Origin: Phlebiopsis flavidoalba
Lineage: Eukaryota; Basidiomycota; Agaricomycetes; Polyporales; Phanerochaetaceae
Assembly (NCBI GenBank): GCA_035772785.1
Contig: JAOCPU010000005.1
Span: 806,001 to 870,000 of the forward strand
Direction: 5' to 3'
DNA: 64,000 bases
Shown here: positions 21,690 through 34,389 of the stretch, piece after piece
How positions within the stretch are numbered: the first letter of the stretch is position 1
Layout of the letters: every line of letters starts with the position of its first letter
The notes under the pieces: model-generated
Database searches by the model: none
What the model saw: the letters and a program-made list of their open reading frames with translations, nothing else
What the model was told of the DNA's origin: nothing
Made by a program: the position numbers and the translations under genes

Positions 21690-23253
21690 TTCACGCGCTG
21701 CGCATGGCCGGGTTACAGCGCTGGGAGTCTGGTGCAAGGTCTCCGCGCGCCGGGTGCAGCAGCCGCGGGCGGGGTCGTCGTGTGACAGCTGGGTCTGGGG
21801 CTCGGCTCGCTGACGGACGACGGCGGCGGTACCGGATGCGCGGTCGTGGGCCTGCAGGACGAGCGCGTGCTCGTCGAGGACGACTACGCGCCCGACTTTG
21901 GCGACTCGTACTACCCCGACTTTGTCACGCTCGCCGAGGCGCACTACGGCTACCTCCGCGACGGCGCTCACAGGTGCAACCCGCGTCTGCGAATGCGTTG
22001 CGTGATCCAGAAGCCGCCGGCGACGATCTGCTTGCGACGACGGGCGGGTGCGCTGCGCGTGTGGGAGTATGCGCGGATCAGCGGCGGGGGTGGCGTCGGT
22101 GGGGGCTATGTGAGCAAGGCGCAGGGGGAGGGGTCGGGGGGGCGCAGCACTTGCCCTTGCGCGCGAGCGCTCTCGGGGGTGGTCGTCCTCTTCAATCGCT
22201 TTCTCAGCGTGTCACGCAGACGGAACTACTTACCGCCTGGCGTGCAGCAATCCAAATGTAACAAGAACCAACTCGACGGGGCGCGGCCCGCTTACCGATA
22301 CGTTTCCCTGGAACGAAAGGTGCGCCGCAAGTCACTTCGTCGTCGTACCGATCCTCCGCAATTCGACACTGACCCTGCAACGTCTGGAAGCATCGACACC
22401 TCCACGCGCCATCACCCAGCTCAATACGCCCACAAGAAAACAGGCAAAAAGGTCCCGAGGTCTACGCGTCGCCTGGCTGCGCGGCTCGACCGACATCTCG
22501 TACATCCGTCGGCGAGGACAGCTCTCGCAATGCGCGCTGGTCGAACCTGCGCTCGCTGCGGCAGCATCGAATGCACTATTCCACTTAACGCAGACGACCA
22601 CCGCCCAAGACGCGCCGGCCAAACGGCGCCCCGGCCGCGCCCCGGCTCGCGCCGGCACCGTCCTCGCTCACCTCATCACCGTCGCCGCTCTTGCGCATCG
22701 CGTTCAACCCGTCTGACTCGAACTACCTGAGCGTACGTCCTCCACCAGGACTGGGAGCTGACGGTGTGCGATATCCTCGACATGGCGCAGCGGCCGGGTG
22801 CCAGCGCCGTTCTCTCTGCTCCAATGGGGGTGCCCGTGCGCTGACAAAGTCACGCTCCCGTCAACCGCGCTCCGCGTGGGGCGCGAGGGCGGCCGGCACG
22901 TGCAGCAGACGCGCCGGACTTCGCTCTCGGACCCGGACCGCGGACGACTGCCAGCTGGACTGACTTCTGGGACCGTCGCGGCGCGCCGCCGCATTGCGCA
23001 GCGCCGAGGCCCCCGCGCCACGGCTACCCGTCGCGCGCGGAGGGCCTCAGCGCGAGCCCCCCGCTCGCATAACCCGAGACGAAGATAGCCGCGTGCTCGG
23101 CGATGCCGGTCAATGGGCGTAAATGGCGGGCCCCCGCGGAGATTGTGGATGTGGCGTGGAGCCCAGAAGATTGGGGAGCGAAGCTGCCTGCGGGGGAGTG
23201 GCTTAGCGGGTCCGCGATCGGGGCAGGAGTATCCCCGCGCGTTGAAGGTCCTA
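21690..23253 (+). pseudogene. WD40 protein of the WDR68/DCAF7 (TTG1/AN11) type, decayed
   Basis: The family is a seven-bladed WD40 scaffold that binds DYRK kinases and the DDB1-CUL4 ligase. Family landmarks appear in order but in different frames: ALGVWCKVSA (21720), LGSLTDDGGGTGCAVVGLQD then ERVLVEDDY (21795-21890), PDFVTLAEAHYGY (21915), LRVWEYARISGGGG (22055), PQVTSS (22325), NVW (22383), AITQL (22405), EVY and AWLRGSTDI (22465-22500), LLRIAFNPSDSNYLS (22685-22730), DWELTVCDILDMAQRPG (22750), TADDCQL (22940), EIVDVAWSPEDWGAKLPAGEWL (23140-23205) and a terminal ALKVL (23240). Many shifts, a stop after the blade near 22590 and scrambled WD motifs indicate a dead copy; the functional gene would be elsewhere. 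Identification rests on the order of motifs. Confidence 0.72.
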
Positions 23254-24997
23254 GGAGTGCTGTGTGCTGGTTGCGGATGGTTTTGTTGTGTGCGCATTTG
23301 TATTTCTTTTCTATTTCGTACAAAAGTGTAGACTATGACTACTGATTGATGCTTTGTTGTTTGCTGGAAGTACTTTGCGCGAGTCAAAGTGGTGCACAAA
23401 AATGCTCTGTCCGTCTGTGATGGGGCGTGGGACACATCGATATCTTGTGTAGACTTGGATATTTGGTACTAACAATCATTCGAAAGTTCTCAGGGGCAAC
23501 CTTTGGCCTTGGGCGACACAACAGCTCGACGTGTGTAAAGAAACTATCGTAATATTGCAGACGATATGCTAGAGACCAATCGTACACAATCTATACTACA
23601 AATAGGACGATTAGACTCTTCAGGTACAGACTTCTGGACACGTGATCGAGGACGTAGCTCCAGGAGCGCACGGAGCGGGTCCGAGCACACGCAAGACCAG
23701 GGCCGCCTGCATCGCACTGGGCAGACCCGCGATAGCCACAGGCTTGGCGCATGGGGGGGAACGGGGACAGGGTATATGCGCATATGTGCGGCATGTCTTT
23801 ATCGTCGGGCGGCGGCCAGGCACACGACCCACTTTATCGGGGGCGTGTTTTTGCACGCAGAACGCGCGCCGCGCTGGGTGTTATCAGAGTTTTCATTTTA
23901 AGCTGCTGCTGCTAAGAGCCTGCTAGGCCGTGTTCGTAAGGACCATTATCGCGCCACGGCGCGCGGGTAGAGAACCAAGGGGATTTGAAGCAGCAGTGAC
24001 ACACGGAGGGCAATCACCGGGCCACAGCACCGCGCGCTCGCAGCGAGATCGCGGGCGGCGCGGTGGGCCCCTGGTGCCCAGCCGGACGGAGGACATCAAC
24101 CCGCGCGGGCACGCGTGGGGCGGCAGCGTGATAACGGAAAGAGCGGTCGCGTGCACGCGCCGCCGGGCTGTGCGGTGTGCGCCGATGAATGGGGCGTTGA
24201 TTGTCGCGCGCAGGGCGGTCTCGGCGGGCGCACGGGTGTGAGACTTTGCAGCTTTTCTCGGGATGTGGGCGGGGACGGGATACGGGGATGGCCGTGGCGG
24301 CAACTGCGCTGTTTCCTTGGGCGCAGCGGGCACGTCCAGGAGGTAGACAAGGCGGTCATCTCTGTGGCAACAATGCAGGGAAAAGCTGCTGGAAAAGTAG
24401 GTGCTGGGTTACGGTCGATGTATGAGTGCCAAGCCCAGGGGCGGAACAAGGTGAGAGAGACATGCGCCTGCTGTTCGAGCACCTGGTGCGCGCGGCGCGC
24501 GGTGGTGGTGAGTGGGCGCCACCCGGGCTTCCCGATTTGGATCCGCGTCGGGGGGCGTGCTCCAGATCTCGTCATAGAGGATCACCCAGCCCCCGCCGGG
24601 ATGTGGATAACGAGCCCGCGCCTTTTCTGAAATTTTCCATTGGCTGCGCCGACGCCGCGGACTCCAGCGTCGGGGCGTGTGCGCTGGATGGGACGCGGCG
24701 GAGCAGAACGCTTATCACCTGGGCAAGATCAGGCACAGCAGCGATAGAGAAAGTTTTGAGAGCCGGGTAACCCTGCGATGGTGTGGAGATGACAGCGGGA
24801 GAGGGAAGGACGCTGATGGGGGGCCCATTATGCTCCAGGCGGCCACATGCTCCGCTGGGCGAGATAAACGACGCCGAATATACATATACCTCCCGCAGTG
24901 AAAATTGGGCTCGTCTGTGTGCAGGGTTCCCTCTCCTCCATCTTGCCCCCGCGACGGTGCATACCGCTCGTGCGAAGACCACGCAACGACGACCGCC
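23254..24997. other. No recognisable gene
   Basis: 23.3-23.6 kb is moderately A+T-rich; 23.9-24.9 kb is G+C-rich with long overlapping frames on both strands (for example 24096-24575 minus, 24115-24630 plus) that look like composition effects. The last 100 bp should contain the promoter of the gene at 24998. Confidence 0.4.
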
Positions 24998-27300
24998 ATG
25001 GCCACCTTCACCACCCCCACGCTCCCCAGCGAGCCCGCCACCGTCGCCCGCACCACCTACCACTACTTCGGGATCCATCCATCAAGGAAAAAGGTCGTCG
25101 ACCCCGACTACCCAGGTCACCAGGGATTGTCTCGAGCGAGAGCTACCTCGGCGAGGGACGCTGAGGAGACCCCCTCGGCCCTCACTCGACCGTTTACGCT
25201 CGGTCCCGCCCTTTGTCATTGACTCGCCGTCGCCCTCGTCACTTCTCGGCTGGTGGGTGAGCTCCATCGTGCTCGAAGCGACTCGGCATCGGTGGTGAGT
25301 CTCCCCCTTCCGGCATCCGATTTTCCTCTCTGAGCCCCGCCGCGCGAGGCAAGTTGTCCAGACCTCTGGGCACTGGTTCTTCATTATCGTTATCGCCTTC
25401 CGCTTCATCCCCAACACCATCGTACGACCCCGCGCACCCCGTCGACGGAACACGTATGTAGAGGCCCTTTATGTTCAGAAGACGACAGACCGTGGGCGCG
25501 GCTGCCGATACATGGTGCGCCTCGGCCTCAGGGCTGGCTCGCGCCTGCTCGGCGTCACAATAGTCTTCGGCACGAGCTGCGTTCGGCTTCAAGCTCACAG
25601 CTGTAAGTCGTCGCCCTAATTACCTTTTCCACACGCCATGCCCCTTCCACTACGGCCTGCCTTTACGGGCCCCATGGAAATCTGATGCTGAGCAGCGAAA
25701 AGAGGAGTGTTGACATATTACAGGCTTCTCTAGCACCAAACTCGAGCTACGGCGACCGACGAAATACCATCTCGAATTGTGCTCGGTCCTCTTCATCTTC
25801 CAGTGGCTGTTTCTAACATCACCAGCAACAGCAGAACGAAAACCACATCCCCTAGAATAGTGCGTGCGCACGCCGCTTGTGTGCGTTCTATATGCTGACC
25901 GCGCGCAGGCCGACTGTGATCGTCGGGCTGCTTCGCACAGCACGGCGATCGCGATGGTTCGTGCTCAAGTCGGGCGCGGGCCTTCCGAATCTTCAAGTTT
26001 GGATCTGCGGTCACTCAGCAGTCCGACTTCCTCGCGTCAGGCCCTTCGAGGGGCGCCGCTTCTTCTTCGACGCCGAGACCCGGTCGGCAAGCACTGGTTC
26101 TTCGTGAAAACACGCTACTCCTCGATCATCGTCTTCATCGCGTTCGTGCAGATGATGTACTACACTCGGCGTATGCCAGTGGTCATCCGCGGCTTCGCTG
26201 GTTCTTCTTCAGATCATGACATCTCGGGCGCGGAGGCCGTCGTCGCCGCCGCGTCGCCGTCATCGGCCAGGGCCGAGACGAGCGTGCCTCAGTGGCCCCT
26301 ACCGTCGAACCTCATGACCGACGTCCCGAGCTCCACCTCACCCATGACCTCCGGCTTCCGACCATCGCCGGTCCGTCCTCTCCGCCGTACACGGCCCTCG
26401 GCTTCACCCCCCGAAGAACCTCGTCACGGCCAGCGTAGATGAAGCATATCAGCTGCGAGCATCATAAAGAGACGATTCTCCAAGATGCGCTACCACCCAA
26501 ACAGAAGCAGCAGAGGACCCGTCACGCCGCGGACGCGTAGTCTTTCGTCGACACGTATTCCGGTGACCACAGCGCAGGGCACAAGAGAGAGGACGGCGCC
26601 GGGGCGCACATCGGCGCTAGCATCGCCCTTCAGCTAATCGGCGACGCGGCTCCTTCGCGGCCTCAATACAGTCGCCGGCCAGAATTACTGTTACGTCCTT
26701 CTTCCCCCCTCCCCACAAAAAAAACTATACTAACCTCCCCACAGCACAAAACGTCCTCACCGGTCGTTTTCCCTCGTCGCCACCATCAAGGGCCTTCCTC
26801 ACATAGGAACTCGGGGTCAACAAGGCTTCGGCCATCCACGCGCATCCGACGCTCCACGATCATCCTCCGCCTACGTCTTCTACCCCGTCACGTCTTCCTC
26901 TCCGTGCACCGCAGACGATGACCTCCACACAGTCTCCGGAGCGTCCTCGCGACTCAGAAGCTCGTCACCGCAAACGTATGTTATCGTCGGCAGGCCGTTA
27001 CCTCGACCTACCAGGCGCTCATGAAGTTCCTACTTACCCCCACTCCAGCGATGCGCGGAGTTTCACGATCGCGAGCATATGCGCCTGTGTGGATCTGCGG
27101 AATCTGGGGCCTCGGTTGGGCATCCAAGATTGGTTGTTTTTGGGAGAGCAGCTCGAGCCGCGAGTCGGGCACGGGTGATTGCGCGAATTGCGGGCAGCGC
27201 GATGGATCGGTGTGTGGGTTTTATTTCGACGTTGCAGGCGGCGGCAGTTATTGCGGGCATGCTCGCTGTAGAGATCAGTTGTTGTGTGTGTTTTTACTCT
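24998..27300 (+). CDS. Unrecognised multi-exon gene, probable membrane protein, possibly broken
   Basis: The start is convincing: GACCGCCATGGCC gives MATFTTPTLPSEPATVARTT, continuing YHYFGIHPSRKKVVDPDYPG. Later segments, each in a plausible frame, are SSLLGWWVSSIVLEATRHRW ending at a GGTGAGT donor (25230-25295), GHWFFIIVIAFRFIPNTIV (25366-25422), KHWFFVKTRYSSIIVFIAFV followed by QMMYYTRRM (26090-26170), a Ser/Pro-rich stretch with SSSDHDISGAEAVVAAASPS (26200-26275) and VWICGIWGLGWASKIGCFW (27090-27145). The hydrophobic segments suggest several membrane spans, and the Ser/Pro-rich part a cytoplasmic loop or tail. I do not recognise the family. Exon borders and the 3' end are unsure, and stops between segments leave open whether the gene is intact. 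Confidence 0.45.
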
Positions 27301-27789
27301 AGTGCACGCGTAGGGTGATGTATTTTGGCGTCATGTATGGGTAATATAATCGTTGTGCCGGTTTTTCTTTTCTTTTCGCGTTGGGAAGGGCGGGGCGTGT
27401 GTGCATCCGCCTGTGGATGGTGAGTAAGTAGGGGTTGTTTATTTGTCTCACTAGGGGGCTCGCTGAGCGTGCACGGGAAGCGACAACGCTCTGATGCGTT
27501 CAGTAAGATTTTGTTTACGAACTACTATTGATGTTAATCAGCAATACGTTATGAAAACACAAACTCGACTCACCTTGAACCTCCAAGGTGACTCATGCAG
27601 CTTCGACCTGCATGAGAGAAACCACGCCCGAGCGCAGGTTCCTTCCAAACGCATCCTTACAAGCCTTCCATCAACCTCCAGTCAAAGTACCTGCGCGCAG
27701 TTGGGCTCACCCGGCAGACAAAACGAGGAACGCGCGTGTATGCGCGTGCAGTTGGGGACAAAACGAGCTCAAGAACAAGAAACAGGACA

Positions 27790-28460
27790 CCCCGCCACGA
27801 CGTTGCCCGCGGCGTACATATACGCCTTCTCGTCATATTTCTAGAGTCACAGTATGAATATGGTGTGATCCGAGGGCTGTAGTGTGCGGCTGCCCGTTGA
27901 GCAATCTGTGGCGAATATGGCGTTGGCGGGCGTTGGCCAGTGCTCAGGGGCGGTCGGCCGATTCTCTGCCCGCGGGACTCGGCACTCATTGGGAGGTTCG
28001 TGGTCCGCTGGCTGTCTGGAGTTCTATGAATGCGGCCCTCGAGTTTGCCGCTTGGGCGGTAGAGCTCTAGTGGGAAAAGAGCTAGGTGGGTGTACGAATA
28101 AGAAAATGGTCTAACTGTCACGAACGTTTGGGCACTGGACGTGTCTCGCAATATGAAACTATACGAAAGACCAGATTCGGGGGGTGTTGTCACACGTAGC
28201 GAAGCCCAGGATCTTGATACGCAGTGCAAGATCATGGGGTGGGGAGCGACGGCGTGTATTGCGTATTGCTTACATCACTCAAGTACTATCAACTAGCGAA
28301 AAGACGGAGTGGTAGGTCAGCATAAAAAACACATTCGAGTTGGGTATCAGTATGTGTGCGCGCACCTCGTTCTCTGTAACGGGCGTTCTGCAGACGGTAC
28401 ATGTGCGGCAGCCTGCGATGTTCCCCTTTCTGACGAGTTGATCCAATGGACATCTTTCCA
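27790..28460 (+). repeat. Diverged dispersed repeat, copy B
   Basis: Plus-strand partner of 6840-7520 (minus). It shares CGGCGTACATATACGCC, GTGCGGCTGCCCGT, GCTCAGGGGCGGTCGGCCGA, GAGCTCTAGTGGGAAAAGAG and TTACATCACTCAAG. As at copy A, a FunK1 copy follows in the same orientation, 1.1 kb further on. It could encode GRALVGKELGGCTNKKMV at about 28050-28112. Identity is unknown. Confidence 0.6.
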
Positions 28461-29593
28461 CGCGTTCGCAGGAGCTGTCGTGGATCACAGTAGTGTGAGG
28501 AGACTGAGAGAGACATAAGGACGAGAATGAGCGCACGCTGTGATATTTCACTTTCTCCAAACGTGTGTGGGGAAGCGGGTATAGATGCCGTCTTGCAGTG
28601 TACTTAAAGGGCTATAAACGGGACGTAACCAGAGGGTCTATACACGCCTAGTGGCACATATGTTGTATGTGTACTGATGAAACAACACATCACAAGATGC
28701 GTGTCCAGACAACGACTCGAGGTATGACCAGTCGCTCGTTGTCAATAGCACCACTGAGAGTGTTGATAAACAGCCCCATATTGAGAATGGGACACTAGAA
28801 TTCTGGTTTAGTGAGGACCACACTGGTTGACACGCCCTACCGGATAGGGCACAGTACTACGCACCGTGTGCTGGGAAAGTGATGGTGTAGATATGACGAG
28901 CAGGTGGGATTGCTTTCTATCTCCCGGCCCAGAGTGATAATACAGTGAGCATGTGTCCGCCCTGTCCACAGTGCTTGATCAGCATGGCGGTCTCATCTGT
29001 AGCCATGCAGATAAATAGCAGGCGATGAAGGGAGCGAGGAAGATGGTGTCTCATCACGCGCAGCCTGTGTTCTCCACACTAAACCGATACCCACCTCAGG
29101 GGCTTCATAGCCGTGGCGTATTTTATTCACCGGGCCTCAAATCAACCCATGCTCCTCCTCAACCTGGGATACGAGTCTTTGACAAAGCGCGGGATTGTGC
29201 GATCCGCTGCAGCTTTGTTTACCCTAAGGAGCATGTGTACCACCCCACACACACGTGCCGGTAGCCGAAAACCGTCGCGGTGGGACTGAGGTACGGAGAC
29301 AGATGACGTTTGTACCGGTCCAATAGTCAGTTTCGAAGGCAATTGTCTCGAGTATGACAATCCAGTGGCATTACGTACGCGACAACAGCAGGCACATACA
29401 TTTCCGAGCCCACTTTCACAGTGCCCAACCTACCAGTGGACCTGACTAAGGTTTCCGTGGACGTGCGAGTGCCGACAAACGCCGATTCGAGACGACCGGG
29501 AGGCTAGGACGCGTGTTGGTATGTCGAAGAAAAAAAAACAATAGAATGTTAACTTTGCATAGTTCCGGACGTATGTCTTCTGCCACTTGTCGG
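28461..29593. other. No recognisable gene
   Basis: No motif in any frame and no clear match with 6118-6840, which holds the same position in the other arm. An A9 run lies at about 29531. Confidence 0.45.
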
Positions 29594-29894
29594 TGTTAAA
29601 TTTCATTCGTCATTCCCATGGCGGGCTGGTCGGTCATTTTCAGGCGGAGAGAGCCATAACCTCAAAATAATGGTGACGAATCTGATGCTTGTGTCGGGAG
29701 GCGGCAGCTCGAGATCAAATCACAGATCGCATCGCAATCAGAGTCCTAAAACGCGCATTAGGAAGGCAGGTTCAACTTACGCTCTCCCTCTTTCATTCCC
29801 TTTGGCCACCTACATCGTCTCACGTCACCAAGCCGTTTTCGCCCTCTACACGTTTCTATTACAACTCCGACAGCAAGTCGATAAATACGAGGCC
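29594..29894 (+). promoter_or_regulatory. Conserved block upstream of FunK1 copy 3
   Basis: Contains TTGTCGGTGTTAA, CCATGGCGGGCTGGTCGGTC, ATCAAATCACAGATCGCATC, GCGCATTAGGAAGGCAG, CTTACGCTCTCCCTCTTTCA, TTATTACAACTCCGACAGCA-like sequence and ATAAATACGAGGCC before the ATG. It is nearly identical in order to the copy 2 block, so the whole upstream region was duplicated with the gene. Confidence 0.65.
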
Positions 29895-32800
29895 ATGAGT
29901 GCGCCCCAAAACCCTCAACAATTTCATCCATGGCTCCGATTTCCGCCGCGAGTACGCCTTGTGAACGATCCTCCGCCCTCTGTTCAAACCTCAGTAACTC
30001 TCCCATGGCTAAAAAGGTCTCACGGTATGGCAGTGAGCGGCCCGCACCTCTTGGATGATTGAGCAGAGGGCGCGATGAATACCCGTTAATCGAACCTAGG
30101 GTCAAGTCCGTTTCCCCAGCTCCCTGTGGACTATTTTTTACACGGCGACCAGGGATAGAGCTACCCCCCCTTCCATCCACCAAACCCGGGTTCCCCTCGA
30201 TGGCGTGTTACAAAACCTCGCAAGGATCGAAAGATTCTGAAATCATCGCACTGGGAGTCTCTTCAAGCAAGACCCGTCTCAATATACCGACATCGAGAAC
30301 ATCGTCTTCGCGGGACATCGACAAGATGCTGCGGAAATCGCGGAATCGTCTCTGCCCGCGCCACTGGTGCGGGTTTTCTATGACCATTCATAACGCGAAA
30401 TACATCAGTGTAAAGTGGTTTGTCAGCAAATCCTCAGAAGATAAAGAGGACAGTCATTACAGGTAACCGGGCGGATGGAACGTAACCTCGATATAGGGTG
30501 ATCATGTCTTAGGAGTAGAGTGACGAACGTACCCCCTAACGATAGTGGGGACCCGTTGTTACGAGATCACACAGCACCTCCATGAACATCCGTCGGAAAC
30601 AGACCCAACCACACGCTCCCGGATTGGAGTCTAATGCTGAAAACCCACGAGGACAGGCCCCCAACTGTTACGGACCATCGACGAGTCGTATACCCAGAAC
30701 AACAACGACGAGACCCTTAGGCTGTTATGATCGTTGTATGGTCTGTCCCGCAGCCACGTTACGAGATAATACGAGGGACCCTGCGATATGCTTCGCGCCA
30801 GCGAACAGACATAGGTCAGACGGTAACAGTACAGCCCGTGACTGGCATTAGCTAATCACGTTCTCCCCCCACGAGTGAGTGTCATCGGAACCCGTTTAGG
30901 AGAGATAAGAGCAGCACGCTAAAGGACCAGAAGACGATTCAACTCCCTCCTGGTATCCTCACTAGCTAAGGTGTTGAGACATTGACATATTGAAGCTATG
31001 CTCGGCTCTGTCCGACATTCGAAAAAAAGAAACCCCGAACTACGGAGGCGCCCCGGTGCTCAGAATTGGAACACATCTTGGTGGATCCCATGAACTACGC
31101 TCCTTTCAAAGAGTGAAGCCCACGCAGCGCGCGATTGTGTCTTCACGGCTGTTACGATCGCGGAAGACGCCACCATCGCAGGACATCTTGGTTGTGCGAG
31201 CCGATCCTGATGTTATACTTGTGTATCGCTTCCTTTTACACAATTTCAACAACGGTGACGTGGCCGTCCGTACTCATCGCAATTCATCGCTATTGGAACT
31301 CTGCGGCTCATACGGTTTGTTTACGAAAGACATTACCACAAGCCAACGATGCGTCCCGAAGTTTTACCTGCGAGTCAGGATAATGCCAGCGGAAAGACCA
31401 CAGTCTTGCGGCTGGGGACACGACCACAATAGTCAGAGGACGACTCCCTCATCGTAAAAGACCCCTTCCCGATGGACCATTCCAGTAACAGGGTGAATCG
31501 ACATGCGTACCGGCATTGAGTGTTACAAGACCTGTTACGACACCTATCATCTTCCGGGCGTTGTTGGTCGGTGCGTGGAGGTGCCAGTTCGTTGCCGTTG
31601 GACTAGTGCTTATGGGAACAGTCCGCGGAAAGTACACGCGCCGAAAGGGCGAAAAGTACGAGCAAATACCGTCTAGATCTTAGGAAGGAGGTAGCGTGGG
31701 CCTGGTACAGAAGACAGGCAAAGCACTAAGGCTACCGAGGCCGAGATTCTCACCGGAATGTGCGCACGACGTGCTGCGTAGTGAACGAAAGTAGGGACAA
31801 CCACACCCTCGAATGCTTTCGAGCAACGTAATGGCACCTGCGTGCGAGTCAGGAGATTTGGAGATGTTTATATGGGGAGAGATCCCGCGCCTTGACCATC
31901 CGCACAAGCTGATTCTTCGAGATCGTCCTCTCGAACCAGAGAACAACCCTCCTCGTCAAGTTCAACGCCAAACTTCCTCGCGAATCCCGAGGCCCCTCGC
32001 AAGGCTCTTCAGAAGGAACCCGAGGCGATCCAAGAATGCCCCGAAAGATGATCCGCGTGGGGTACAGAGAAAGTGGGACTAGCAGAGATCCGGTCCGAGC
32101 AGATACATCCCATACGCGCCGAAGATCCACCATCGAGTCGTGTTCGAAGAGGCTCGGTTGGCAGGATCAGACACAGGGGTTCGGACAACGATTTATCGGC
32201 TACATCTTAAGACGGCAATGGCCGCCGCGCATGACGACGCGTACAGGATACGCTCACTGGGGAGGCCGAGCAAATTAATGAAGCGCGGTTTTGGTAGAGC
32301 CTGACAACTTACTTCACCAGTCTTGTAGGCTGGTGGTTTTACAGCGCGACGAGCAGTCACCGGAAACTATCCCTGTGTGTGGATCGGAGTGGGGAAAGGA
32401 AACTGGCCAATATGGAGTACGCCAACACACACGACTATAGCGACACCGCCAGCAGCGCTCAAGCGCAGTTCGTTACGAGGGATGTGCAATTTCTACCGCT
32501 GGAACTCAATCACGGTGTCTGAATCAGGTCTTCACAATGCTGCGTTCGAGTCTAGGGGCATCATGACTACTTCATGGGCCACTGAGGTCGACATACAAAG
32601 CGTACAGACATACGTCTGGGCCGTAAACCCCGCTTACCAACAACTTCCCAGGCCTACGCTGATATTGATAAAACGCCGGGGACAACAGGGGCAAAGGGGG
32701 GAAAGGCGTTTCCCGCGGCTGTAACGGGTAACTCCCCTGCGCATGCGGACGGCGATGGCAAAGATCCAGCCGCATGGTACGACTCCCGATGACTTCAAGC

Positions 32801-33430
32801 ATAATCCCCATTACACGATGTAGGAGTCTTCCCTGTGGGTCATCGTCTGGATTTTTTGGTTCGCTCCAAGTTCATTCCAACGAGAAAACGAGCTCATGCC
32901 GGACGAGGAGTGGGCTGAGTGTCTCGCGGTTACACAACGAAGTTGCGATGAAACTATTCAAGGACATGCGCCTCCGCGATGATGCTATACGCCCGGCGGG
33001 TATCATTTCGGTGAGAACTCTGCGAAGGTCGTTACCACGACTAGAACTCCCTTGCCGACGATCTCGTTACCCATTCGTGATGGTCTTTACGAACACTATC
33101 TCACGGCATTACACCTACCGCCATACGATGGGAAGGATCCCCCATTTGCAACGGTAGCAGGGGATTTGCTCGAACGGATGATCGATCCCTGCATTCAGTA
33201 GGCATGTAGATCCATGATTCGGAACTTCGACAAGGACTTGAAACATTCAAGTCGGACACAAATCTGAAGCCATCCTAGAGACCACAAAACAGCACCCAGG
33301 AACCGATCCGTAGAGACCTCAAAGGCTGACCCACAGCAACTCCCCACGCTCTCAGAGTCATCTACGAGGCGATCCTCCGAGGACGCTCGAAGCCGAGCCC
33401 ATCCAGCGGGAAACGGCAAAAGATCTAAAC
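29895..33430 (+). pseudogene. FunK1-type protein kinase, copy 3, heavily decayed
   Basis: The ATG at 29895 gives MSAPQNPQQFHPWLRFPPRV. Remnants in order: GDQGIELPPLPSTKPGFPS (30148-30204), SSRDIDKMLRKSRN (30310), ESGDLEMFIWGEIPRLDHPH then KLILRD (31850-31920), PYAPKIHHRVVFEEARL (32105-32160), a ruined catalytic loop QRDEQSPET (about 32345-32370) where HRDISTGN is expected, GIMTTSWATEVDIQS (32558-32602) for GTPYFMATEVE, LMPDEEWAEC (about 32895) and YRHTMGKDPPFATVAGDLLE (33118-33177). Large stretches between 30.5 and 31.8 kb show no homology. Stops and shifts occur throughout and the catalytic motif is lost, so the copy is dead. It forms an inverted pair with copy 2 together with the flanking repeat. 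Confidence 0.72.
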
Positions 33431-34389
33431 CATTCTGTCTCCTTTTCTAGGAGTGGCGAGGCTTCACATATCTCCCCATCGCGAGGGAAAGGAGCCAGAC
33501 TGTGATTTATCGAGTAGCGAGCGCAGAAATTCTGATAGCGGCTCTGCAGGATTGCTCTTTCCGTGTGTCCCAAGTGTGTCCACCTGTAATAGTCATGCAG
33601 TTGTTTGGTTTGTGATTCCGATTGTTCAATTCTTTTGATTGTCTGTGATATATCCTCCATTATTTATGAAAATGTTTGGATCTTCGAGCACGGTAACCTG
33701 AGAGTGCCGGTGAGCGGTGGGGACCGCGCTGGACCGCGACGGAGACGCGTCTGACTCTCAACTCTGACCGTCTGACGCGACTATTCACATTACGCATCAC
33801 GTGCCCAGAAAATCATGGTGCATGTTGAATCTTGATATTTCCCCTGCTCACGCTGTATTGTCTTTCGCGTTGTCCACATTCTTCTTGCAAACACCCCAAG
33901 CTATACGCTGAAGGCGGGGCGTTTTGTTGTTCACGGTCGACGCCGGCCGTGTATCAGCACTCGTCATGCATCCCAAGTAACCGACAGAGCCTCGGGAGCT
34001 TCACTCATCATTTTGGCTCCAGTCTCTAACGTATCATTTCATACGCGTATGGAGGCCATGTCCGTGACAGCTTCTCTATCGTGGCCATCTGCATCCCTCC
34101 TTCTTCTACCCTTGACAACCATGGCGGCTCTGAAACTCTCTGGCGATAAAGACAAGTGTGTATATCCATGGACAGCCGCAGTCTGCAGACCAGACGTGTT
34201 CAGCGACATCGCGCGCACAGCTTCGTCTCTTTGTCCCCTTCACTCCCCGTCCAATTATTCTTGGCTGGTGAGTGAGCGCAGCTGTGCTGCCCAGGCAACT
34301 TGCGATCCTTGGTAAGTCCCCTGAACGCGTTGTATTGTTTTCTACCTTCGGATTCTGCTAATCGCATGTCAACAATCCCAAAAAACAAC
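33431..34389. other. No recognisable gene
   Basis: A 100-codon plus-strand frame at 34013-34315 has a hydrophobic stretch (SWPSASLLLLPLTTMAALKL) but no recognised family. The 5' exons expected for NmrA copy 2 were not found here. Confidence 0.4.

Noticed and set aside
24096..24630. Overlapping long frames on both strands at 24.1-24.6 kb
   Set aside because: G+C-rich composition effect. No conserved motif and no splice-consistent extension.
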